This document shows, one piece after another, positions 51,240 through 63,500 of a stretch of 64,000 bases of DNA. Location of the stretch: contig CM060342.1 of assembly GCA_030674155.1 (NCBI GenBank), positions 10,816,328 to 10,880,327 of the forward strand. Reading direction: 5' to 3'. The notes beneath the pieces were generated by a model, which did no database searches, was not told the DNA's origin, and worked only from the letters and a program-made list of their open reading frames with translations. A program made the position numbers and the translations under genes. The DNA comes from Stramonita haemastoma. Lineage: Eukaryota > Mollusca > Gastropoda > Neogastropoda > Muricidae. Each line of letters starts with the position of its first letter. The stretch's first letter is position 1.

Positions 51240-51337
51240 CTTTTTGTGCACGTAGAAACCGGAAGTCAAAGGAAGACATGAATCTATGACGCAGAGGACT
51301 ACGCACGTGTGTGTATTCTCGAGTCGAGTCTCTCAAA
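51240..51337 (+). promoter_or_regulatory. FTSJ3 promoter region
   Basis: Just upstream of the FTSJ3 ATG are ACCGGAAGT (51258-51266, an ETS/GABP-type site) and CACGTG (51304-51309, an E-box). Both are typical of animal housekeeping and ribosome-biogenesis promoters. Factor binding is inference. Confidence 0.5.
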
Positions 51338-53241
51338 ATGGGCAAGAAAACAAAGATTGGAAAAGCTAGAAAGGATAAATTTTATCATCTTGCAAAAGAA
51401 ACAGGTCAGTATAAGTATGTTTTGTTCAAATTAAATGTGTAAAGTAGTGTAATCTTTCATGTGTCCCTGCCGAAAGACGGTTGAGGTGTTGGAGTCTACA
51501 TCATGGTAGACTACGACTAGTTTTCGTGCTTTGCGACGAGAGAACTTCAACTTGTCAAAATAATCGTTCACAATCACACACAGACATAGTGTAGTAGTAG
51601 TTGTTGTTTGTTTTGTTTTATTATTTTTTTTCTTTTTTTTTCTTTTTTTTTGGGGGGGGGGGGGGGATCGCCCCCAAGAAAAAATGATGCGTTAAAAAAT
51701 GATAGGCCAAGGCTGTAGGAGTATAGCCGTGTAGGTAGTTCAGTAGTCTAGATCTAGTTAGATACTTAGCCGATAGGCCTACTTGAATATATCTATTATA
51801 CAATTTATAGATTAATTAGCCTAACAAGAAAGAATTAAAATATGATTTATTATTAAGTAGGATTGACAGCTGACTAGTGAAACTACAGTTGTTCAGCATG
51901 AAAACATCCATGGATGCTTTTTAGTTACATGTGCAGTTATTTTTGAGGGTGTTTACAGCAGTGGTTGCTTTAATTTTGTGCAGCCTTGGATACTTGTTAT
52001 ACATGCATATATTTTATATGGAGTTTTGAGACTGTTAAGTTACTGTTTATGTAATTTTAAAAAAAATGGTGTTAAGTTACAGTTGTTATTGATCCAACCT
52101 TAAACTGGCTGCATTTCATCACACTAAAGTATTATGTTAATATGTACCATCTGGAAATTATGACATGAATTTGATCTGACTTGACTTCACAGTTTACTTG
52201 ATTTATGCCAGAGTTATGGAACAGGTAGACCTATACTATAGCCTAGTAAAAGCTTTGTTTTTCTTCTTCTTTTTTCTTTTGAATAATTAGCATTAAGTCT
52301 ACATCCATGGGTAGCCTGTCTGAAACCTAAGAACACTTATTTTGTGAATTGTTTGGATTATTAAAAAAAACCAACAAAAAACCCCCAGAACCTTGTTTTA
52401 AGACAACAGAATCTGTCCATGGTACTGCTGCTGGTTCAGTTGTAGCCATAGCCATTCATGTCAATTGTGTAAGCAGACCAGGTAGAAGGAGAAATGATGT
52501 GACAGTGTGTAGCTCAGTTCAGTATGGATTTGATGAAGTCGCAGCTTTGTCTTCATAGTGTATTATATATTTACTATTTAGTATAATGAAACATTTTGTT
52601 TTGTCTGTGACTGTGTGAGAAACACTAAACAGTTCATTGCTTATCAGTGGATCACTGATTTAAACACCATCAAGACAGAAGCTTGAGGTATGTAGTGTAT
52701 GTTTCTACAAACACACACAGTGGAATACTGTGACTGCGCCATGTCTCAGTGCATTTAGAATCATACCACATTGAGTACTATGATTACAAATTGATGTATG
52801 TATACATTAAACTATTTGGCGGGGTGTCAACAGGTTACAGATCACGTGCTGCCTTCAAGTTGATTCAGCTGAACAAGAAGTTTGGCTTTCTGAACCAGTC
52901 TCGTGTTGTCATTGATCTCTGTGCTGCACCGGGAGGATGGATGCAGGTGGTGTCCGAAAACACACCCGTCTCCAGTCTCATTGTGGGTGAGTGATCGTCT
53001 TTTTTAGTAGTAGTAGTAGTAGTAGTAGTAGTTTAGTAGTAGTAGTAGTGGTGGTATTCTTCATTTTATGTTGTTGTTTTTTTATTGGAGTGATCATCTT
53101 TTTTTGTTGATGACTGTATACATGTATGTATACATGTATGTATGTCAGGTGGATTGATGGTTTAAATGTAATGCACCCATCTTTCTATATAAAAATCAAT
53201 CAATCAATTAATCAATAAATAAACAGACACAAATAGTTGAA

Positions 53242-53323
<82 letters not shown>

Positions 53324-55830
53324 ATATGTACACATGTACAGTGAGAGTGAGGGTGAGTGTATACACATGAATCATTTAATGTAGTGCTGGACCCTACAAT
53401 ACAGAATCTAACAAATTAACAATGTTCTTTTGCAGGTGTTGATCTGGTTCCCATTCGTCCAGTGCAAGGCTGCCTGTCTCTTCAGGAGGACATTACAACC
53501 GACAAATGTCGCCAGGTACCTTGCTAGAAATACAGCAGAGAAAAGAAAAGCACTCCTAGTTACTCACGAGCTGCTGTCTAAATCCACATGGTTCATAAAT
53601 TTATAGACCTGTTTTACTTTTATGGCTAAGTACTACATGGGGAAAAGAAGAATGATGGGAGATTTGCAAGAGTTGTCTTTTTGTTCAAGCGATTTTGCTT
53701 CAGCCCATAGATTATGTAATGAATTATAAAGTAAATCGTGTGCAATAATTTTTTTTAATCTGTACTTCTTGATAAACCTGTGTAAGTCGAAATCCATGAT
53801 CAGATGTTTGCTTGGTTTCTTGTAAGTGGATGAGTTGTCTTTTCTTGTTCCACATTTTTGGTTAGTTTGTTGTTTTTGGTGGGGTGTTTTATTATTTTAT
53901 TTATTCATCTATTTTTTTTACTAACTGCATCTGTTCAGAGGCAACAATCACACAGCATGACCATATGAATATATATATATCTTGTACACATGTTAAAATC
54001 AGTTCCACCTTTCAGAAGAATAGGCCATTGAGTGCTGGTGGGAACAGATGACAAAGTTTACAAAACGCATGAACATGACATGGGAACTGGATGAAAAAAG
54101 CACATGAATGCTTATTCCATTATCCTGGAAATAAAAGAATAGATAAATAAATAAATAAGATATAACATCATTGCCAAGTCAAAGAGTAAGATTCTTGGTA
54201 TTTGATTCTGTACACTTTTTTGTTGTTGATCGTTTTACAAATAATGGTTTAGCAGCACTGATATGTTTCATGTTTTTGGTTTTATCAGGATAGTGTCCAT
54301 ATCTTTTTTGTTGTGTTAGTTAAAGTCTGTCCCGAGCCTAAGGCTCATCAGGCCGGTTCTTATCCCGGTTTCTGTGGCGCTAAGCGACTGAGAGTCATAG
54401 ACTCCCCCTGGATAGGACGCCAGTCTATCGCAGGGTTAACCCCCCAACACAAGGTTGGTACCCCTTTTACACCTGGGTGGGGTGAGAAAATAGCCGTAAA
54501 GTGCCTTTTCCAAGGCACAACGCCATAGCCGACAGCTGGGATCGAACCCGCAACCTTTAGATTACGAGTCCAACGCCTAACCACTCGACTACCGCGGCGG
54601 CTTTTTGTTGTGTGGTACTTGTCAATTTGCTTTTGATCTTATTGAATTATGTGACCCTATGGTAATAAAGACTATACAGTCAGTAGAATTGCTCAAACCG
54701 TGGCTCAGGTGCTGTATACAAAGAACATAGTGGGTTGATTTAATTCTGCTTGGTGGGGTGGGGGGTTGTTTATTTTTTTGTTTGCTGTATTTTGTGCATT
54801 GATCCTATGCAATTAATTGACCGTTTGAGGTTTCCTTAAGACTGTGTCTGTGAGATTGTTTCAACAGTGAATGATACATTGTATGCAAACAATTTTATGG
54901 GTCCAATCCAATCAAATCATGTTGTTTATAGCCGAAAACCCATTTTCCTTCTCCCCCTTTTTGTTGTTGTTAATTGCTGAAATAGTTTAGATCATTTTAT
55001 TTCAATTTAGATCATTACAATGTTACTCCAAATATGTATGCCTTGCTATACAGATAAAATGGGCCATGATCATGGAAATGTTTTCAAAAGTTAACCAACT
55101 TCAATTTTTTGGAAGGTTGGGGATTGGGGTGGGGGGTGTGGATGTTGAACATAGCCCAGGGTAATCTTTTTTTTTTTAATGGAAAAAAAAAAAAGCCAAA
55201 TTCTTTTGTGATAACCAGCTATGTCACAAACACATTGAAGATGGTAACAAATGTGTGTGTTTCAGTCGTTGAGGAAAACGCTGCAGACATGGCAGGCAGA
55301 CTGCGTGGTGAACGATGGAGCCCCCAATGTGGGAAAGAACTGGGTCCATGATGCCTACAACCAGTGTATGTAACCTGCCTTTCTCCTTTAAAAAAAAAAT
55401 ATATATATATATTTTTTTTTCACTTGCCTTTCTTCTTATTTCTCTGACTTTTTTTTTTTATAGATCTGTTTATGATAAGATTTATTTTGTTTATTTTGAT
55501 AAGTTTTAGTCTTTTTTTTTTTCAAGATGTCGTCTTGTAACAGTCAAGCATTGCTGATCCATGGCTTCATCATTATTATTATTATTTTTTTTTCTTGTAT
55601 TTATTGTTTCTTTTATTTCAAGGGTAATGGAATAGGCACTCACGTGCTTTAAAAAAAAAAAAATTAAATTAAATTAAATTTTTTTTTTACATGTAGTCTC
55701 TTTTGTGCATGCAGTTTTGTAAAGTTTGGCCTACCCTCAGGATGTTAACACTGGGGAACATGCAACTTCAACAACAGCAGCTACTATATATATAAGATCT
55801 TTTTTCTTTCTTTTTTTTTTTTTAAAGGTT

Positions 55831-55908
<78 letters not shown>

Positions 55909-57243
55909 TATAATTTATCTTTTTCTTTCTGATTTTTTCAGCGGAGCTGACGCTGCATGCCCTGAAGCTGGCCACAGAATTCCTGAGGAAAGGAGGCTGG
56001 TTTGTCACCAAGGTCTTCCGCTCCAAGGACTACTTCGCTCTCAACTGGGTCTTCCAACAGCTCTTCAAAAAGGTAAGGGGGGGGGATGATGGGGCAAGGA
56101 TCAGAAGAGGGGGAGGGAGATGGGGGGGGGGATTGGGGTGGGTGGGTAGAAAGGTGATACAAGAGAGAGAGACAGAGAGAGAGAGGGGGGGAGGGGGGAG
56201 GGGAGAGACAGAGAGAGAGACAGAGGGTAAGCAGAGGTAGGAAAGATGAGTAAGTAACAATGAGATAAAGAGACAAAGGGGAATGTGTGTACATATAGTG
56301 TGTGTGAGTGTGTGTGTTAAGAACATGAAAAATTGAAAGATTTTGTTTGATCATGGTCTGGTGATAAACATTTGTTATTTGTTATATCTAGCAAATCTAA
56401 AATATTGATACTGAAACTCTTTACAAATACAAGATTGATGCAGTGCCAGTTGATGAAGTTAAAGTCTGTCCCGAGCCTAAGGCTCATCAGGCCGGTGCTT
56501 ATCTCGGTTTCTGTGGCGTTAAGCGACTGAGAGTCATAGACTCCCCCCTGGATAGGATGCCAGTCTATCGCAGGGTTAACCCCCAACACAAGGTTGGTAC
56601 CCCTTTTACACCTGGGTGGGGTGAGAAAATAGCCGTAAAGTGCCTTTTCCAAGGGCACAACGCCATAGCCGAAAGCTGGGATCGAACCCGCAACCTTTAG
56701 ATTACGAGTCCAACGCCCTAACCACTAGACTACAGCGGCGGCAGTTAAGTATTGAAACATAATTTGCGCTAACATGAACTTTGTGGCACTGATTATATCT
56801 TAAAAGATATTTGTATATAAGTGTCTCATCTAATTTCCTTATACACCGTTTGATGTTTTTGAGGGTTTTTAAATTAAAAAAAAAAAGGTTTTGAGTTTTA
56901 TTCAAAATGTTGTGGTTTTGCCAAACCTTAAATTTAGGTCTGGGCCACCAAGCCCCAAGCGTCACGCCATGAGTCGGCAGAAATCTTCGTGGTGTGCGAG
57001 AGTTTTCTGGCCCCGGACAAGCTGGACCCCAAGTTTCTGGACCCCAAACACGTGTTCAAAGACGTGCAAGAGGACACGCGTCGCGCCCTCAACCTGATGC
57101 ACCCCGAGAAAAAACAGAGGTGAGGGTCGCTTTTGGTGTTGAGGTTGGGGGGGGGGGGGGGGGCGGGGAATGGTGACATGCAAAAATCCACCACTGGTGA
57201 ACCTCAGAGCTGTAGCTGAGGAGCACGCATGCATGCATGCACG

Positions 57244-57327
<84 letters not shown>

Positions 57328-58655
57328 AATTCAGCCTGAGAATCACAGGAAGACCATAAGTACCCACTGGAAGAGAAGTTTGTTTTCAAGTACATGCCAT
57401 AAAGGCAGCCATTCTGTGGTCTCAGTCTGACAGTCACATGTCATGCCGATTTCTCATCCAGTGTGCACTTTCAATCTCACAGTGATTCCTAGATGGGATG
57501 AGTGAGTCAGAGTACTGCACATTCTGGGAGACCCCCCAGGGTGTTAAGCTGGGGAATGCGCAACAACAACTTTTGTTATCGTTGTCGTCGTTGTTGTTGT
57601 TGCATATTCCCCAGCATAGCAGCCTGGTACCTTGCAGAATAATATACATTGTGTCTCAGTCATCCCACCTGAAAGAGGGAAGGTGGCAGGATGGGTCGCC
57701 TGCCTAACAAGTAAACCGTGAGCCTTTCTTTCTAGTTTAACCAAATATTTTTAACTGAATGTCAAAGTCTTTCGAAGGAGGCTATAAACTGTGGTGTGTG
57801 TGCTTTCAGACACCGAGAGGGTTATGCGGATGGTGACTACACTTTATTCCATGTGCTGAAGGCCTCCGAGTTTGTCCGCAGTGAGGAGTTCATGGAAAAG
57901 CTGGCCACCTCCAGCATGGTAAGTGACAGTGGGTTGTCGTGTGGTGCTCAGCGAAGAAGAAGAAGAAGGAATAGGGCAGGACAGTTGAAGACGTTCACCT
58001 ATCAAGTAAATAAGCCATGAGATTCTGGGTTAGATTCCGAGCCTTGCCCTTTTTTTCCCACCTTTCATGTTTAGACATCATCCCTGAAGGTGAAAAGCAG
58101 CTACCTAAATGGCAGGAGGAGCGGGGTGGGGGAAGGAACGGTCTCATACGCAAAAACCTCACCATTGACGAACCTCAGAGCTCTAGCCGAGGAACGGGGA
58201 AAAAATGTTCTCTAAGGTTTTAATCATCTTTTATAGTTCCACTTTCATGTGCATACAGCAGGATAAAGTTGAGAAGTAGTTCCATGATTATTCGTATTTT
58301 TGTATTGGTTTAGTTTTATATAAGGTTAACACTATCCCTGCCTTAAGGGAGGGAACATTTCTTTCCCAGTAGACATGCACTGTGCGTATTAGTATGCTAC
58401 TCTAACCCAGAAGTGGATGATACAGAGGGAAGGGTTAATAGATGGTTGGTTACCCTATAGCGGGTTAACTGTTGGGAAAAGGTTAATGACTTTTTTTGTT
58501 TCTTTTTGGGTGTGTACAGATCGAGCTGGATGAAGACTTCATTGCCGACCATGCTGCCACCACAGAAGAGATCAAGGAGTGTTGTCAGGACATCAAGGTT
58601 TTGGGCAGAAAGGAAATCAAGTGAGTTAGGGGTGTTTGTACTTGTGTAGGAGTGT

Positions 58656-58702
<47 letters not shown>

Positions 58703-58725
58703 CGTGCGTGCAAGAGAGAGAGAGG

Positions 58726-58763
<38 letters not shown>

Positions 58764-59802
58764 ATGTGTACGTGTGTGTGTAGGAGAGGGTGGGTTGAAG
58801 AAATTCTCTCACAGTCAGTACTCGTGTATACATATATGTCTATGGAATGTTTTCAGAGCCTTGTTGTCATGGAGGAAGATTGTGCTGAAAGATCTGCAGA
58901 AAGCAGAGAAACAACAGAGAGAGGCGGCAAAAAGGTCAGTATTTTAGTGTGTGTGTGTGTGTGTGTGTGGGTGAGGTCAAGTTATAAATGCTTGAATCAT
59001 CTCATGAAGGGCAAATACAATACTGACAGGCACATTAACTCTTTCATTCCCCAATTTACACTTGCTATTGCTTCCCTTTATTCCCAGCTTCCTCTTGTCT
59101 GTTTCTTCCTTTCATTCCCGGATTTACAGACCAAAACACTTAGCATAATGGGGTACTTACTTTATAGACTTACGGCAGTAGCCCATATTATATGAACCAA
59201 AGAATGTCATATATCATTGTGTAGGAAATTGATGTGAGATGGTGTTGGTGACCATGTTGACACTTCACAGTAACATGACAGGTGACACAGGTGTAAAACA
59301 GGTAAGTTGACAGTAAAAAAACAGGTATGCCATCATGCACTCCATGCAGATCAGTATTTTTCTAGCCAGTTGTATGTTTCGTGCTTGTACTCACCAACTG
59401 ATGCCTCATGTACATCCCCTTGCATTGTTTATGTGAATACTCCATGAGAACTGTCTCCATTGTCACCATGATTGTCCCCAACACATCAACAGTTTATTCT
59501 CTTTTTTGTAGACTGTGTATGACTACCACACACCAGTAAAGAGAGCAAGCTCCACACTATTTTGCACACTTTTTATATACAGATAGTATTTACATGTTCT
59601 CTAATTACATATGTCTGCCCTTCTGTCCAAGTATCACATGATATGTCACACACAGGTGACACATGTATAATACACCTTGATCAGAATCCGAATTCTCTCC
59701 ACCTTCCATTTTCACAGCCAAGAAATAAGCCACATCTTCACACACACTCTTACGCTCATTCTAAAACCAACTAATTTCTCAAGCGACTACTTTCTCACGA
59801 GT

Positions 59803-59838
<36 letters not shown>

Positions 59839-60484
59839 AGAGAGGGGGGGTGAGAGCTGGAAGACCAATGCTGGAACTGCATTCCATTCACAGCTACTAC
59901 TACATAGACTGGGTAGTGGCTGAAGGGGCAAGATGCTGACAGGTCAAGATTAATGAGGGAGGGGGGGGGGGGGAGGGGAGGAGGAAGGGAGGCTGCCCAG
60001 CCTGGAATTTCTTACATAAACAAAGACCTGTTAGTGGCTGACAACTGATAAGCAACTAACGGGAAGAACAGAGTGCTCCCTGCTGAGCCCGGTTTACCGG
60101 GCTGTGGGAAGGAAAGGTGTTTGTTAGTGGAGACCGGTATACCGGGCGCTGGGAAGGAAAGGAAGAAAAGTCTGCAGACCGGTAAACCGGGCTGTGGGAA
60201 TGAAAGAATTAATACAAATCATAATTTCAAAAAGTCACAAGAAAGCTACATTTCATATCGGATTAATTATTTTTTTTTCATATTTTGTGTGTGTGTACGT
60301 GTGTGTGTGTCTTTGTGTGTAAAAGTGTGTGCATGCTTTCTTGCATGTGGATCGGTGGTCTAGGTGGTCACGCGCCTTGCCTAGAAAGCAAAAAGTCCGG
60401 GTTGGAGTGTGCGGGGCTCGTACCCCGTTTGGACCCAAAACTTTTCCCCCATCCATTAGGCCCTGAGTGGTGGTCTGGGCGCTA

Positions 60485-60515
<31 letters not shown>

Positions 60516-63500
60516 CGTGTGTTACACATCACTATTTAGCGCACGTAAAAGAACCCACGGCAACAAGGGGGTTGCCCCTGGCAAAATTCTGTAGAAAGAA
60601 GCCACTCTGATAGGGGAACAAATACACTTGCATGCAGGAAAAAGAAAAAAAAATGGGTAGGCGCTGCACATGTGGCGACGCGCTCTCCCCGGGGAGAGCA
60701 GCCCGAATTTCACGCAGATATCTCTGCGTGACATAAAGTGGTACAAAATACAAAATACAAAAAAATGTACACATGTTTCTTTGAGTTATTTTCAAACATG
60801 CTGTCCAGTAAAACATAGTTTTTTTCACTTCGCTAAAGAACACTAATATCTCTTTTTCTAGAGTCTGTCAACTATGATTATTTTTCCTTCTCTAAATGGA
60901 TCATTTAAAAAAACTATTTCTTTTTTTTAATTAATTTGACCATCTTTTAAAATTTGTAGTAAATTTTTGTCATCTTTGAATTTGGTTTAATCATTTATGT
61001 TTGCAAACATATTAGCTTGATTTTTGCTTTAGTCTTGAAAAGACATATATATGAGTTATCCTTACACCAATAGCGCTTTCATTTATTTTCTGGGTGTCAT
61101 TCCTGTTGCAGAGAGAAAGTACAGGAAGAGGGGGAGGAGGAAGATGACAGCGATCATGAGGAAGAGGAGGAAGAACTGGATGAAGCGCTAGCTAAAGCTC
61201 ATGAAGAAGACCGAAAGCGAAGCAAACGGTGAGCAGTGTGGTTGTGTGTGTGTCTGTTTACTTGTACATGTGTGTGCATACACATGCATACATACATATG
61301 TTGTCAGAAAAGGATCATAAAGAGACATCAAAATGAAAGAAAAGGGGGGAAAAAGAAATGAGGGAAAGGAGTCGGTAGAGTTATTGTCACTAAGCAAGGC
61401 TCATTGTTTCAGACTGATGACCAATATTACAAGTTTTCTGTACTCTTGAACAAATGATGAATAATACACTATAGTATCACATGTACAGATCTTCGATCTG
61501 ACGCGATTTTGGAGGAGGATGGGGGGAAATCGTGTACCCATCATTGAAAAGGTATAACATGCTGGAAAAAAAAACTAGTAAGCAGTCATTCAAAAATTAT
61601 TTGGATCAAGTTAAGAGAATGGGAATTGGTTCTGCTCATTTTTTTTCAGACAGTTTGTATGTGTGTTTCTGAAAGTGATGCATATTTTCACTTCCATTTA
61701 GAGGGAAGAAGATATAAGGTAAAATGGGGAGGGGTGGGGGGTGGGGATGGAGAGAAAGTACTTGTATGCTAAGGTAATGACACAGGAGATGAAGTGTCAC
61801 AAAATAAATGTCATAGTGCAGCTACTTAAAAGGTGGGCAAAATTCAAAGTGGTCGTATACTAATAAAATCTGACAGTTTGCTAATGAACCTCGGAGCTCT
61901 AGCTGAGGAATGAAAAAATAAAACCCAAATGTAAAAAATATAAAAGAAAGAATGCCTGTAAACAGAAAAAAGCAAACAATTGTCTGTCTTCTGTTTGACA
62001 GGAAAAAGCGCAAAGAGCGCAAACTTCTGTCCAAGAAGCGAATGCGTCTGGATCTGAAGATGGACTTGCCAGGGGACCGCCTGGACTATGGTGATGACGC
62101 AGGTGTTTTCAGTCTGTCCAAGATCCGAACCAAACAGGTGAGGACCACTGTCTGTCTCTCCTGTGTCTGCTGATAGGCACATTTCACCCATCACAGCATA
62201 GTCACATCTCTGTGTTTGTGCTAGCATGCTTGATTTGAAAAGGTTTAGCTCAGATTTTGGAAAAAAGGATGATAGTGGTAATAAGAATATGGAGGGACCA
62301 GACAATGAGTGTGAGTGGAACAGCGATGATCAAAACACAAGGGGTTAACCCTCTTGCATTTGGATTCTCTTAACACAAATTGCCCCTAGATTTTACATTC
62401 CTTCATGAAATCAGGTCAGGCACACATGCTCATTCACCTTTTCCTCCTCCTAAGTACATATTAGCAGCTGTAATTACTGCCAGACTTTCAGCAAGGTTCC
62501 TACCTCTAGCCTGATAGAGCTTTGACTTGTGGAAGCAATTAGTGATGGTCACAGTGTGATGGAAATTTACTGTGTGTAAATCCCGGCAAATCCCGTTCAG
62601 GATTCAAGGTTTGGGACTAAGAGGGTTAAGAGTCGTCAGTGGCTTTGCAATTTTTCTAAGCCATTTGATGGCGGCAAATATCCCTGGAGGTATATCTAGA
62701 GCAGATCCTTTTTTTTTTCACTTCTTGAAGCATTCAAAATGTTTTTGCTTGATGTCCTATGTTTGTGTGACACGCACTCAAAATTTCACAGCAGTTCTGC
62801 TGTTCCTATGGAAGTTATAATTGTTCTGAGTGCAGGCACAGTCGTTTTCCAAGCCAGTAATGAAAAATAATATGTCTGCATGGGAGAGAACAGAAAAATA
62901 GATGTGGTGTTTCTGCAAAGTTGGAAAGGGTCTACCTTCATGGTGGGCAAAAACAGTCGCATATGCAAAATTGCACCAAAACTTTGGAGCTCTAGCGGAG
63001 GAACAAATGAAAAGAAGAAAAGTGGTACGCTAAAGGTTGACATGCAATAACATTAGGAATGATGCCGTCTTTGAAATTTAAGCAGCGATTCATTGCATCA
63101 GATTGGAATGGTACTATTGTTGTGGATTTTGCCTGGTGTTTCCTCACATTGTGAGTTTAATATCAGAATATCCCTGAAGTTGGAATGCGGCTACCTAATG
63201 GTGTGTAAAAATGGTGGCATACGCAAAATCTCACCATTGATGAACCTCGGAGCTCTAGCTCAGGTCACAGATCGTGAGCGCAATTTGCAACACTCTAACC
63301 AACCAGGCTATCCTGTCCCCCGCTGTATGATTCATTCATGCAGTAACATTGCAGTGCCTGTACGGATAAACAGCAACACCCCTAACAACGCCTTGACATT
63401 AAACCACGACTTTCGTCATCCCCAAACCTGAATTTATTTCAGGGGCTGAACCAAGTGCAAGAGGGGGACCTCAGCTTCATGGACGGGGACGTGGTGGAGG

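Noticed and set aside
58325..58440. Possible short TTAA-flanked MITE
   Set aside because: TTAACACTATCCC and GGGAAGGGTTAA are only loosely complementary and no second copy is present in the window.
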